The translations under genes and the position numbers were made by a program. From the NCBI GenBank assembly GCA_026214975.1, contig JAOBSW010000761.1, forward strand, positions 35,402 through 99,401: a DNA stretch of 64,000 bases. The letters are read 5' to 3'. The stretch's first letter is position 1. Each line of letters opens with the position of its first letter. The stretch is from Gentiana macrophylla. Taxonomy: Eukaryota > Streptophyta > Magnoliopsida > Gentianales > Gentianaceae. Positions 36,690-49,010 of the stretch are shown here, one piece after another. A model generated the notes under the pieces. It ran no database searches. It was not told where the DNA came from and saw only the letters and a program-made list of their open reading frames with translations.

Positions 36690-38150
36690 CATCATCATCG
36701 GCGATTGTAAACTGGATCATTCATACTTGGAACCGATGGCGTTTCTTGCTTTGTGAAAACGTAGTCGTGGTCCGAATCGAATCGCCGAGACCCAACGAAC
36801 TCATACTCATCGTCATCCTTGCAAAATCCGAAAATCCTCCCACTAGATGTAATAAAGACACCCGAGAACTGTATAAAAGACACCACGACCACTAGAGGCG
36901 GCTTTCAAAAGGATTTGGCATATGATGAAAGCTACGAGATGGTGGAATAGGTGCTATCCATTACAGTAACGTATATGGGTTAGATTGGCAGGCGGATAGG
37001 CGGTTCTATCGAAAGAAGGATCAAGATGCATCTGCTCATGTCTCAAAGCATCCTCTACGTAAATCATCACTCCACCGCCTACTCGCGCTTTCGGCAAACA
37101 AAGCCATATTAGCTTTGTCCTCGGGCTACATCTCGATACTAAGGATTGAAACATATCATATGTAATGGTGTTTGGGAGAGAAGTCTCAACATTGCTCGAG
37201 AAAAAGATGAAAATCTCAAACTGGTGTGGGCTGGTGGAGGTGCACTACGCCTAACTATCGAGTCTATCGAACCCTCGGAGACCTCCTCGGACTAGGGCCT
37301 ATCGGGGACTCATCGCCATCATCAACTTGTCGTTAGGCAGAAAGGAACTCCGATCTACGATATAAATCGAAATAAAGCCAGGAAAGTACATGTGACTCCT
37401 GCCTGGCGGTAACAATAAACTCGAAAACCCTTCTATACATGATCTTCCCCACATCCACCTTAACATCATGAATCATCGCCCAAGTAATGCATAAATCTTC
37501 TTTACTAAAGGCGGTGTGTTTGGTAGTGGGATAGAGAGTATGGCTCAAAAATCTTTTGATTGCCCTCGGATCTCTAAAACACTTCCCATAATTAAATCTG
37601 TTATCCACCCATTCTGTGCTGTAGCATCAAACTCCCTACGAGCTCTAGAGGCAACCGCTCATACATAGCAGGATCATCTAATCTATAAACGACTCTATAA
37701 TCTTCTTCATCCGGAAAAACTTCTACCCCTAAAGCAAAGATTAATCGGGTTCGGACTAAAAGAAACATGTCTAGACCTAAGGGAATAGACTACATCATAC
37801 TACCTCAGTGGGTGTCAAGGTAGACAGAGGCGCATAAAACTCGCCACTAAGGTAGTATTGATCTCTCTCTGTCCTCTGAGTTTGCAAAATCCAACCATTG
37901 GCGTCTCGCAAAAATACGCCTAACCTCCTCTCCTAAGTCATCAAAATCTAAGCCTCTTTCCAACACAACTCCACATTTACTATAGATATTTTTATAAGCA
38001 TTCTTAGCTTGAGGTGAAGTCAGAAAAGAACAAAACTAATGATTCTTCTTCCGGTGTTAAATCTTTTAATTCTACGACCGGTACTTCTATTGGAATATTA
38101 GGCTTTCGTTTCTTAGAGATTTTTATTTGGATGAGGCCATTCTACGATAT
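36690..38150 (-). pseudogene. Accessory ORF A of minus-strand Athila-like element (transposon/ATHILA ORF domain)
   Basis: Lies after integrase. It starts near 38145 with a MASSK segment, then KRKPNIPIEVPVVELKDL in a shifted frame. ERGLDFDDLGEEVRR and QWLDFAN follow near 37940, SFSPNPINLCF near 37760, then YPTTKHTAFSKEDLCITWAM in the 91-residue frame 37333-37608. This order matches the putative plant transposon protein domain of ATHILA ORF products. At least five frame changes are needed. An acidic tail is open at 36695-36892. The role is unknown. It differs from the env-like ORF with membrane spans reported for some Athila elements. Confidence 0.6.
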
Positions 38151-38943
38151 TGAATTGACAAAACAACAATAAAAACAACGAGAAAAACAACACAAAATAA
38201 AATGTCACAACACACGTAAAATTCAAAAGCAGTTGAAAATAAATCTAAAAATTATAAAAATCATGAAATTGATAACTAGAGTAAACAAATTATACCTTAT
38301 AGTGAACAAAAGCATTGAAAAGTGGCCGGAAAAGTCGTATAAGCCTCCGGGATGAAATGGAGCTTGTGTTCGATCTTTTTCAAATTTTTCACTTGTGTTG
38401 AAGAGAGGAGAGTAAAAGAGGAAGAATGTATGTAATGGTGTAGTGTAATTTGTATTTTTGAGAAGAAAAATAAAATTTTTCGAGTTGAAGGGTGATCTTT
38501 TGCAATTTCTTTGTTGAAAAAGAGAGAGAAATGAAAAGAAGAAGAAAAGATCCCGTCCTTTTAGGTTAACTCGAACCGGACCGGTCCCGATAAGGGCGGA
38601 TCGTCCGATGTAATTTTTGTGAATTTTCGTAATTTTTTTATATATATATATTTTTTTTTTGATATAAAAAACTTATAAAACTTTAATAAAACTTAATAAA
38701 AATAGAAAATAAAATTTATACATTTTATAACAATTTCTTAAAACTTATAAAATCTTTATAAAACTTATTTAAAATTTTATAAAAATTCAATAAATTTCTA
38801 TTAATTCTTATAAAATATCTAAAAACTTAAAGAACTTTTTATAAAACTTTTATAAAACTCCTTAATTTTATAAAGATCCAATTTTATAAAATTTTCAAAG
38901 TCATGCAAAAATTTTTATAAAACTAAAAGAAAAAGACTTGAAC
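38151..38943 (-). other. AT-rich spacer after integrase region, minus-strand Athila-like element
   Basis: No coding content. It contains repeated TTATAAAACTT words (38660-38930), a short (TA)n near 38640, and a paired GGACCGGTCC/GGATCGTCC motif at 38575-38612. Confidence 0.65.
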
Positions 38944-39138
38944 TTACGGGGTTTCTAATTCTTCAATTTCTATAAACTCCAGATTTCTAACATACCGTTC
39001 AAGCAAACTATATCCTAGAAATGTAGCGTTTGAATTAAGTCTTGGAAGTCCATCGGGATTTTCGGTTAACCACCTAATCGTTCCCTTCTTAATTACATTC
39101 AAACACTCATTCTGAGATTGAGTTATATTTTCCCACAT
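38944..39138 (-). CDS. Conserved post-integrase ORF, minus-strand Athila-like element
   Basis: A 64-residue frame with NECLNVIKKGTIRWLTENPD, then NSNATFLGYSLLERYVRN and an acidic end. A clear relative lies at 31835-31990 in the plus-strand element. It could be the tail of the polyprotein displaced by frameshifts or a separate small protein. No transmembrane span or known motif is visible. Confidence 0.6.
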   Translation of the reverse strand: MWENITQSQNECLNVIKKGTIRWLTENPDGLPRLNSNATFLGYSLLERYVRNLEFIEIEELETP

Positions 39139-39599
39139 TGCCCATTGTGTTCAATTTTTCCATGATTCTACACTTCCTTAAAAACTTAGCCCCTTCTCTT
39201 TATCGAGCTTCTCGACGTACCATTACAAACTTCTTTCAATTTTTTCTCTCTCAACAATTGCTTGTTCTTTTCAAAAACTAAGGCTTCTATAGTAAAGGCG
39301 ACATCTCTATCAAGACCTAATTTTAAAAGTAAAACAAAAACTCCTAATCTATCTAAAAAACATCCATTCTTTTACGCTACATCCGGTAAAAACGAAACTA
39401 GTTTAGACATATAAAAGTAAAGATAAAAACTGGTAATTTGATACTTTCGACTTTTAAAACCTTCGCTTTTAGTCTTCGGAGGGTCGATCAAGCAACATCA
39501 CTTCATTTATGAGAGACTTCTTCACCTTCCAAAAATAGCTTCACCCCGTGACCATTGGCTATAAAAGTTGTATTCCATCAGTTAGTTCAATGACTCAGA

Positions 39600-40600
39600 T
39601 TTATAAACTCGTGTTACTTTAAATGGTCCTGTCCATCTTGATTTAAGCTTTCTGGAAACAACTTTAAGCGTGAATTGTACAATAACACTCGATCACCTAT
39701 ATGGAACTCACGACTATATATTCTCTTATCATGGAAGGATTTCGTGCGTTCCTTGTAGATTCGAGCATTTTCATATGAATCAAGCGAAATTCTTCTAATT
39801 ACATAATCAAGTAATCTATGATCACCGATGACCTTAGGATCGAAATTTAAAAATCTAATAGCCCGAATGCTCGGTGTTCTAACTCTCTTGGAGATGACAA
39901 GATTTACCAAAGACTAATTTGTAGGAGAAACGACCAATTGGGGTTTTAAAAGTCATTTCGTATGCCCATAACGCATCATCTAGTCTAAGCGCCCGAGTTT
40001 TTACGGTTTGAATCCACTTTGTTTTTCTATGATTCTTTTAATCTCTCTATTCGACACCTCTACCACGACCACCGGTTTGCGGATGATAAGGCGTTCACAA
40101 CTTACGCGTTACACCATATTTTTCAATTAACTTAGTAAATGGTCGATTGCAAAAGTGCGAACCTCTATCACTAATGATCGCCTTGGAATGCCATATCTAG
40201 TGAATATGTTCTTTTAAGAAATCGTATGACAACCTTGGTATCATTAGTGGGAAGAGCTTGAAATTTTCACCCATTTCGAAACATAATCTACCATTACAAG
40301 AATAAATCTTTTTCCAAACGATATAGTGGAAAGGTCCATGAAATCTATACCCCAAACATCAAATAACTCACATTCTAAAATAGGTTGCATAGGCATTTCA
40401 TGTTTTTCGATATATTTCCCCATTTTTGACATGATTCACAAGATTTAACATATGTATACGCATCTTTATAAAGTGTAGGCCAATAAAACCACATTGCAAG
40501 ACTTTAAAAGCAGTTTTCCAACCTCCATGATGACCTCCCGCCTCACGATCATGACAAAAGCGATAAAACACTTAAAATTTCATTATCAGGCACACATTTT
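39600..40600 (-). pseudogene. Integrase of minus-strand Athila-like element
   Basis: Read from 40600 leftward in changing frames: [19 protein letters not shown] near 40530, then [17 protein letters not shown] (first Asp, about 40350), SDRGSHF (second Asp, about 40170) and YHPQT. FGKSCHLP follows near 39930, and [15 protein letters not shown] with RWTGP near 39640. The frame 39614-39910 keeps the C-terminal GPF-type module. Many indels. Confidence 0.83.
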
Positions 40601-40869
40601 TCGATTATTCCATCCGAACATTTACGGAAAAGATCCGGTTCCTCGGTAATAAAATTTTAAGTCATAAAAGAACTTCTTTTTACATTTGCCAAGTCCAATG
40701 AGACGGAATGTAATCTGAGTTAAGTAGTTAATGATATCTCCAAACCAAGGTGAATTTTCCTTAGAAGGAATTCTTTTCTTTAATAAGCTGCATGGTTGAA
40801 GAGTATCGATTCTAAATAGATTGTTCATCGTGAAACGAATCTTTAATTTCATTTCCTATTTCTTCCTCG

Positions 40870-41290
40870 TTTCCATCTCTACTTAGATGATCCGCTACTA
40901 CATTCTCACTTCCTTTTTATCTTTAATCTCAATATCAAATTCTTGAAGTAGGAGAATCCATCTAAGAAGGCGTGGTTTAGCATCTTTCTTACTCATTAAA
41001 TATTTCAATCTTTGAATAGTGCAGTATAAACTATTACCTTAGAGCCAACAATATACGATCTAAACTTATCTAAGGCAAAATTACATAACAGCTTCTTTTT
41101 TCAGTAGTTGCATAGTTTAGTTGAGCTGCATTTAACGTATGAGATGCATAGTAAATAGCTTTGAGAATTCTATTATACCTTTGACCTAAAAGCAGCTCCT
41201 ACAACTAAATCGCTTGCATCACACATAATCTCAAAAGGTAAATCGATACCTGGTGCCACCAATCAGTGCGATAATCAACTTCGCTTTGAG
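40870..41290 (-). pseudogene. RNase H of minus-strand Athila-like element
   Basis: DASDLVVGAAF near 41210, a YYASHTLNAAQ-like segment near 41130, then [20 protein letters not shown] near 40960 and ADHLSRDG near 40885. The order and wording match the plus-strand element. Several stops. Confidence 0.78.
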
Positions 41291-41299
41291 GTCTTAAAT

Positions 41300-42250
41300 G
41301 CTTCCATACATTTACTATCAAAATTAAAAGATACTTCTTTTTCAAGCAAATGAATTAGAGGCTTTGCTATCTTTGAAAAATCTGCAATAAATCTCTATAA
41401 AATCCTCGCATGTCCAAGAAATCCTCTTAACGTTCTTAGATTAAGCTGGTGGAGGCAATTTTTCGATTACCTCGACTTTAGCTTTATCAACTTCAATTCC
41501 TACTTGAGAGATTCTATGACCTAGTACAATTCTTCCGATACCATTAAATGACATTTTCCCGATTAAGCACTAAATTGGTATCCTCATGGCGTTGTAACAC
41601 TCGCTCTAAATGTAACAAACAGCCATTAAAAGAGTCTCCGTAAACACTAAAGTCGTCCATAAAAATTTCTAAGAATTTCTCAACCATATCGAGAAAATAT
41701 AGACATCATACATCTTTGAAGCGAAAGCAGGAGCATTACATAAACCAAGCGGCATTCTTTTATACATAAAGTTCCATAAGGACATGTGAAAGTTGTCTTT
41801 TCCTATCTCTCTTTGCAATGAATATCTCAGTAAATAACACGAATAACCATCTAAGAAACATTAATACTTATGTCCACTTAAGCGTTCTAACATTTGCACT
41901 ATGAATGGAAGTGGATGATGATCTTTCTTAGTATGATCATTTAATTTTCTAAAATCAATGCACATTCGATATCCTGTAATTTCCTTGTTGGAATCCATTC
42001 ATTCTTATCATTCTCTTTCTTTGTGAAACCTCCTTTCTTTGGTACAACTTGAGTTGGACTTACCCATTCACTATCCGATATAGGAAAGATTATTCCCATT
42101 TCTAATAGCTTAATAACCTCTTTCTTAACGATTAACTGTAAATTCGGGTTGAGGCGGCGTTGCGGTTGAATACAAGGTTTAGCATCTTCTTTTAGAATTA
42201 TCTTATGAACACATATCTCGGACTAATACCTTGAATATCGGCATTTGTCC
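41300..42250 (-). pseudogene. Reverse transcriptase of minus-strand Athila-like element
   Basis: CIQPQRRLNPNLQ wording near 42150, VVPKKGGF near 42040, FTCPYGT near 41795, the RMPLGLCNAPA region near 41740, and the catalytic FMDDFSVYGD at about 41640-41665. Frameshifts are frequent, but the catalytic aspartates are intact. Confidence 0.83.
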
Positions 42251-42892
42251 ATCCAAAAGCTTTCTTATGCTTTTTCAACATTCCTAGTAATTGATCTTCT
42301 TGTTGCTCCGTTAAAGTTGATGAAATAATAAGCGGTAAAGGTTATCATTTTCAAGAAAAGCATATTTGATTTAAAGGTAACGGTTTCAATTCCAGATTCT
42401 TAGGCGGATCTTTATTGATGATTTAAGAACCGGTCCTTCTAGTTCTAATTCTAAATACTTATGCCATGGTGGTTTAAAAGTAAAACTTCCTTTATCTAGA
42501 GAAAGGATTATCTCTTTCATTTCAATGTCTTCCTCATCTTCTTTATAGATAGATAAAGTTAAACATTCTTCTAATCTATCTTCAAAAGTTGGTATCGATT
42601 ATCATGACCAGAATGAATATCTTCTATAAAAGAACATGATTACGGTGATGTGTATTGATGGTTCATAGCTTTGAAAATATTGAAAGCAACTTCATCTTCA
42701 TTGACTCTCAAAATTAATTCTCCTTTACGAACATCGATTAAAGTTCTCCCTGTAGCTAGAAATGGACGTCCTAAGATAAGCGGCGCTGAAAATCCTTCTT
42801 CCATTTCCATAACTACAAAGTCTCTTTGGAAAATAGAACTTGTCTACTTTAACCAATACGTCCTCAATAATTCCTTTAGGGTACTTAATCGA

Positions 42893-43177
42893 TCATGCGC
42901 CATTTGCATGAGTCATTTCGATCTTAGTAAGCTTTCCTATGCCTAACTTTCTATAATCCTCATAAGACATGAGATTTATACTAGCTCCAAGATCACATAA
43001 GACCTTCTTAAACAAAAATCCTCCAATTTCACACGGAATCGTAAAACTTCCAGGATCTTTTAATTTAGGTGGTAACTTATCTTTGCAGAATTGCGAACAT
43101 TCTTCATTTAGGCATATATTCTCATATTCCTCTAATTTTTTCTTATTTGATAGTATATCCTTCAAAAAACTTTCCAT
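42893..43177 (-). CDS. Retropepsin segment of minus-strand Athila-like element
   Basis: A 94-residue open piece. NEECSQFCKDKLPPKLKDPG leads into the protease. The active site is C61-D62-L63-G64-A65, the D-L-G variant normal for Athila/Tat elements rather than D-T/S-G. It continues in another frame at 42680-42890 with LILGRPFLATG-type wording. The ATG at 43177 is internal to gag-pol. Confidence 0.85.
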   Translation of the reverse strand: MESFLKDILSNKKKLEEYENICLNEECSQFCKDKLPPKLKDPGSFTIPCEIGGFLFKKVLCDLGASINLMSYEDYRKLGIGKLTKIEMTHANGA

Positions 43178-43199
43178 AGGTAGGCATATTTATCGAGCT

Positions 43200-45300
43200 T
43201 CGATAATGAGGGATATTAACATGAATATGACGAAAAGTATCAAGGAAGCGAGCATACTTACGATCGGTCTTAATCTTTTAATTTGATCTTTAGGTGGAAA
43301 AGGTAAAGACTCTAAATCTATAACCTTTGGTTTGAAGTCATTCTCTCTTTCCTTTATCCTTTGGAGTATTACTTGATCGCCATGTTTTGAGTTCTTGAAT
43401 TTTTCTTTTAATTTGTTCCCCTGAATCAATCTCTACTTCATACTCCTTGATTCTTCCTGTTTCTCATCCTTGTTTTCTTTATCTTCTACTTTAACATGTT
43501 CCTTAAATAGATTCCTTAAATCTTTATCCATGGGGTCTTTCAAAATTCTAGGGATTTTTACCCATTTTTCACCTTCCTTCTCAGGTTCCAAACTTCTATT
43601 CCTTTTCAAGAAATTCTCTATGATTTCTTCTTCCTCATCCGTAAAGTCAAGTTCATCTTTAGTCTCTTCATTTTTATCTAAATCATTTTCTACTTCATTA
43701 TTCCCGAAGATTTCTACTCCATTACTACTATAGAGTTTCCTACTTCTTGTAACTACAACATTTACCTCTCTTGGGTTTCTTTCGGTATTACTTGGTAATC
43801 CTAAAGAGGTCTCTTGTTGTTACGTTCACCTTCCTACTCAAATGATCTTCCATATTCCTTAATGAAGCTTCTATCGTTTCTCATTCTCGGTATCATGTCC
43901 ACTCATAGATGTTTTCATTGTACTCATGTCCTTACTTGGATGAACCTATAGAAGTCATCATTGTTTCCATATTCTTAGCTTGAGTAGATACTACACCCAT
44001 CATATTTTCCATCAGCTTTTTCCCATTTTTCAACCCCTTCGCAGTTGAGTTGAACTTTGAGTTCTTGGTATACTTTGAGTGGTATGTTGAGGATAGGATC
44101 TTGGTAATGATTGTAAATTCGATTAGATGTATTTCCTTGATAAACTTGATTATTATTCATATTCTTATCTTTGAGGCTGGATACGCGGTTGTCACGGCTT
44201 ACTAGGGTTTTCGGACCATCTAAAAGTTGGGTGGTCTCTTCTAATAGCATTAAATGAGTTTGAATATGCATTGTTCAAATTCTATCTTTCTTCAAGAAAA
44301 CTCACTTCCTCTTTTGAATATCCTGTTGGTTCTTCTATCCCTAATGACACATTATCATGATTTGAGTATTCGGTTGGAGTACTATTTTACGAATTTTGAT
44401 TCTTACCTTGTTGTAATCCATCAAACTTTCTACTTAAATTCTCCAAATGTGCTAGAACTTCCGTATTTGGCGTACATCATACGCAAAAGCTACTTTTCTA
44501 GTGCTAGAACCGGTTTCCCACATTCTGTTGTTTTGGAAATCTTTTCTATAGCATCATAAAACTGTTTGAGCTTCACTCATCATTAACGAACCACCACATG
44601 CATGATCTACATACTGCGCGTGAATCTTTTCTTAATTTCTGACGAGAAAAGTTGAATTTGCATATCTAAGGAATAACCATGATCGGGACAAGCTCTTAAC
44701 AATTTTTAAACCTTTCCCACGCATTCCCAAGTGTTTCTTGAGATCCTTGTCTAAAATTAGCAACCTCGACCTTTAATTCCAAATTCCGTCTGGAGTGAAA
44801 TATTGTTTGAAATTCGGTTTGAATATCCTCCCAACTAGTTAACGAGTGGTGTGGAAGAGACATAAACCAATCTCGGGCTCTTCCTTTTTAAAGAAAAAAG
44901 GAAACATAGTCATCCTCGTTAATTCCTTATGAGCACCTTGACTTTTGGTTTGTATTGCGCAGTTCTTCAAGCAGATAGAGATGATGATGTGGATCTTCAT
45001 CATCTTCTCCTAGAAATTGGGCTCTTGCGTCAATTAAACCAAAAGATGAGACTTAATTTGAAATTATTCGCTCCTTCATTCGGTAAAAGTATGGGATTAT
45101 TAGTCCGGTTTCTCCTACAGTTTGATCATGAGATGAGTCTCGGGTTTGGCGGATTATTACGATTATTATGCGGTTCCGATCTTGATTGTTCCTATTATTA
45201 TTATTCTCGATTATTATTAATATTAACGAGGGTTTTGTCCATGCCCACAAAGCATGATCTAGCCTCTGTTCGTTTGTTTCATCACTAGTTTGACCATTTC
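43200..45300 (-). pseudogene. gag of minus-strand Athila-like element
   Basis: Recognisable in shifting frames are a TSWEDIQTEFQTIF-like segment near 44820, a CPDHGYSLDMQIQLF segment near 44680 and HACGGSLMMSEA near 44590. The frame 43975-44271 covers an Asn/Gln-rich part, and a Lys/Glu-rich stretch follows to the protease. Asn/Arg repeats at about 45180-45240 are low-complexity. Confidence 0.75.
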
Positions 45301-45631
45301 TTTATTTTTATTAGAAGATGATTCCGTTGGAGATTTTCCAAGGAGTCTAAGTTGGTTTGACCACGTTTACTCTCTATCCATAATCGCCTTTTCGTAGCGT
45401 TTATATCAGGCTTATAAGGAGTAAGTGAGGCTTTACCGCTTCTGGTCATCAACTAATTAAAATAGAAAAATGCTCGAGTTTTAAAGAAGAAGAAAATTGG
45501 TACTAAAAGAAAGTAGATACCAACGAAAAATAAAAAAAAGAAATGTGATAAGAAGAGTGTTGGTTTATCCTCGAGAATTTTAAGCTAATACAAGTAGTAA
45601 CCATAGACACAAAAAAAAATAGCGACTTTGT

Positions 45632-45650
45632 CTCCCCGGCAACGGCGCTA
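45632..45650 (-). other. Primer binding site of minus-strand Athila-like element (tRNA-Asp type)
   Basis: On the minus strand the sequence just after the 5' LTR is CTTTAGCGCCGTTGCCGGGG. From GCGCC onward it equals the Athila-type site complementary to tRNA-Asp. The usual initial TGG reads TTA here. Confidence 0.85.
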
Positions 45651-45653
45651 AAG

Positions 45654-47682
45654 TCGACGTCACCAAACCGGACCTTTAAAGCGGCGTCAAGAAAGGGACG
45701 GACCTTTTCTAGGTTAGGCGGATCTAACCGGCGATTGTACCGGGTCAAATTGTAGTGATAAAGTGGTGAGTCGGGTGTCGAATCCTCAGGGAAAAAAAGT
45801 GGTAATTCTTTTAAGTGTGGTTAAACACCAAAGAGCTGCTATTAACTCGATCTAAACCGCAATTTTATAACACAGATTACTACTACTCTAACCAACATAA
45901 AATAAATGCGTAATTTAAAAGTTATTCTAATATAATATATATAGATATATAAATATATATAGATGTACATAAATAGTAAAATATATATATATATATATAA
46001 ATATATAGATACCAATATATAGTTTATAGACTAGACTAGCCAAAGTATATGTAATCAATTTATATGATCTTTTGAGTTAATGGAATGTGTTCGATCTTCC
46101 TTTTTAGGTCCAATTGAGTGAATGAAGCGGTGTACTCTAATGTCAACAATTCCTCTCTCACGCAGCGTATGAAATTGTCATATGTCAAAAGTCATCAGTC
46201 CAAGGTCCACAAGCGCCCCATGCTAAACTTAGTTAGTCAAAAGCAGTGCAGTACAAATCTACCCCGGATAAAAGAGGTGATTCCATTTGTCGGATGGCGA
46301 TGTTATTCAAGAGGCTCCGGTTGTCAAGCGGATCGATTTAATACAAGCGGTGTAGTTTCAATTAAAGCGTGATTTTAACATTATTAAGATCTCGAGTACA
46401 AATTTTAATAAGATTTGTTTTACTAGGACAAATGCGCCCGGGTAGGAAATATGATTCCGTTAATCAGACGGCCATTTTACCCTCGGGTTTTCTATTTTAC
46501 TCATATCCTCGACTTCTGCGGTCGATTACATCGCCAGGTTATATGTGGTATTCATCATGATTGATTACTTCATTCCGAATATGTTATCATTACGTAGTGA
46601 AATAGAAAAAGATTCATTTTACTCAATTTTAGTCAATTTTATTTTAACATCATTCCATTACCGAAAAGATCAAAATAATACGATTACATAACTTTGGCTA
46701 GTTATTAGATCTAGCCTAATAACATTATAAAAACTAAAAAGAAGAAAATAACAAACATAAACATAATTATTATAGAAATTACCCGATTACAAGCACGACT
46801 CGTAAATCGCGTCTTTTTCCAGACATTACAACGACTTCAGCAACACTGAACTTCCGATAATTTCCCGAACATTACTACGATACTACTACTACTAATTTAT
46901 TTTGGCATAAAGCCTATTTACAAACTATAAAAGAAAGAGGGAAAGAGTTATATATATAGAATAGGGTTTATATATATTGGTACAAAGTGAAAGTGAGCCT
47001 CGATCCCTATTTATAGAATTTTCCCTTCCCGGACCGGTCCACGAAAACTTGCGGATCGGTCCGGTGTAATGATGACAATCATTACGAGTTTGTTATCGGC
47101 ATGTGCAAGCATGTTACCCTTAATCATCACTTGTCTTTGTGTAATTATATATATAATTATATATAATTACGATTAACTCTAAAAATCGTAACTTGAATTC
47201 TTGATATCGAATGACATAATCGAACTTCCGTTCAAAAGCTCGTTGAATTCTCTACAACTTTCATCAAGACCACTTCTTCGTAAAACGTATTCTCGATGAG
47301 CCATTTGTATTATCGTCCTTTTTCGAGATTGAAACAATTATTCTCTTGATCATTTATATCGGTGGACGCTTTATAACTTCCTTTCAACAACTTGAATTGA
47401 CTTCAAAAAGTGTCGATACTCGGGATTTGAGTTCATCTTAGGATTACGCAATGAAATAAACACAAAATACCCGTGTAAAATAGACACAATATTCGGTTAC
47501 TAAAACCGGTACAAAAACTACAACTTTTATTATAAATACTAACTTTTACTACTAACTATACTAAACTATAAAGATTAATAATTTATACTAATTATATCAT
47601 AATTTTAGATATTTTACATAGAATTTGTCAACAAAAGCGTAATAAAATCACGTAAATTCAATCATATAAAAATAATACATCA
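45654..47682 (-). repeat. 5' LTR of minus-strand Athila-like element
   Basis: About 2029 bp, pair of 18392-20422. Its inner edge reads TCGACGTCACC against TGACGTCACC in the other copy. It ends ATACATCA and is followed by ATAGT. Confidence 0.92.
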
Positions 47683-47687
47683 ATAGT

Positions 47688-48465
47688 CTCATACATGAAT
47701 TGATCCAAGAACGAAAGCGAAAAACATCTAAACTACTCTCTAATCAACCTCGGTTCACCCGAGCACAAGGCTCGGGTGAGCGGCCTTCAAACTCTCAAGA
47801 TCATTTGCTCTCTTGTGTTTGATGTGTATGAAATCGGAATGAATTTAGAGTTTGGGGCTCTTTGTGCTTTTATAATAAAACTAAGTCGGCTGCTACAGTA
47901 ACCTAAGTCGGTTTCAGCAAAAACGGCGGTGGACGCCCGTTCACTCAACCGGACGCCCGTCCAGGATGCTTGGACGGAGACTGGACGTTCGTTTAGCCGC
48001 GTCGAACTCTCGTATGTAAAAATACGATTACGGGCCTTGATTCACATCTTGAGCGCCCCGTCTAGCTCACGGGCCTTCGTTGGCCTCGGATGAGCGCTTC
48101 GTCCATCTTGATGCGAAACGGATTTCTTGATAATTATCCTTTCTTTCCTCCATCTTTATCCTCTTGTATCATCTCTATCTCTTCAAAATCACTTCAACTT
48201 CGATTTTGACTCTTCCAAATCCTTTCCAAATTAAAGATATGTATCTACACACATCGAAAAACATACCAAAACGTAACACGATTCCAAAACAACATAAAAT
48301 CACCAAATAAAGCATATAAATCGATACGTTTTCATATTTAACTATTAAAAACACCATTTACTCAATACTTACATACATAGCTCAAAATCTATGAAAATCA
48401 TCCGAATGTAGGGGAAATTGATATAGAAAATATCTATAATAATCACTATAATTTAGCCCTTAACA
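47688..48465 (-). repeat. LTR C of the array, right part
   Basis: Resumes at CTCATACATGAATTG exactly where LTR A and B continue after CACATAGT, and ends CTTAACA before ATTCA. With 17656-18391 it makes a 1.51-kb LTR. Confidence 0.88.
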
Positions 48466-48470
48466 ATTCA

Positions 48471-49010
48471 CATTGGTCAATCATAAATCTGTGGTTCACA
48501 CACTGCACTAGCACTTAAAAACATCCTACATGTTCCTGAAATCACAAAGAATTTACTTAGTGTTTCTAGACTAACCAATGATAATCCCGTGCTAGTTGAA
48601 TTTTACTCTTCTGGTTGTTGTGTGAAGGATCAAACCACAGGGATGGTGCTGCTGGAAGGGGAACTTAAAGATGGTCTATATCAGTTGAAGTGTCCTAAGG
48701 CTAACCTGAGCTCTTTTCACTCCAAGAATAAGTCTATGCTTTCAGTTCAAAGTCAGTTTAAGTCTAAGAGGAATGTGTCTGTAGTCCACTCTGGACCCTT
48801 TGAGTCTTTTGTTTGTTCTGTGAATTCTCAAGAAAAAGCCATATTGTGGCATAGGAGGTTAGGTCATGCTTCTAGCAAGGTCATTGACCAAGTGTCTAAG
48901 CAATGTAATTTCCTTATCAATAAAATGTACATTTTTGTGAAGCTTGCCAATTTGGGAAACATCATACTTTGCCTTATCAGTCATCGACACTAAAACCACA
49001 CACCATTTGG
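48471..49010 (+). pseudogene. Copia B protease end and GAG-pre-integrase
   Basis: Continues the protease frame across the healed insertion (HIGQS...ALALKNILHVPEITKNLLS). A 134-residue frame (48589-48993) follows, with the HHCC zinc module beginning AILWHRRLGHASSK. The two cysteines are displaced by an indel near 48930. Confidence 0.87.

Larger units (their letters stand above)
18392..47682 (-). mobile_element. Athila-like gypsy element, minus strand, split by a younger insertion
   Basis: LTRs are 18392-20422 (3') and 45654-47682 (5'), about 2.03 kb each and TGACGTCACC...ATACATCA at the edges. ATAGT flanks at 18387-18391 and 47683-47687. A tRNA-Asp-type primer site lies inside the 5' LTR, and a purine tract AGTGGGGAGTA lies next to the 3' LTR. 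Without the inner element (22849-35933) its body is about 12 kb and reads gag, protease, RT, RNase H, integrase, then extra ORFs, as in Athila/Tat elements. The D-L-G protease site and the integrase wording FGKSCHLP support that lineage. Confidence 0.9.
12697..48465 (-). mobile_element. Non-autonomous gypsy array LTR-interior-LTR-interior-LTR
   Basis: Flanked by ATTCA at 12692-12696 and 48466-48470. It begins TGTTGGGGAG and ends CTTAACA, so outer termini are TG...CA. Three LTR copies (about 1.5 kb) alternate with two interiors (about 0.95 kb), with a period near 2.47 kb. The third LTR is split by the insertion 18392-47682. Purine tracts next to LTR A and B read AAGTGTGGGGGTG on the minus strand, fixing the orientation. 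There is no coding capacity. LTR B and C lack the last 22 or so bases seen in LTR A, and no primer site is visible, so the ancestor seems to have lost everything from the 5' LTR tip to the 3' untranslated region. Confidence 0.85.

Noticed and set aside
45053..45250. Asn/Ile/Arg-rich small protein
   Set aside because: Low-complexity part of the degraded gag of the Athila-like element.
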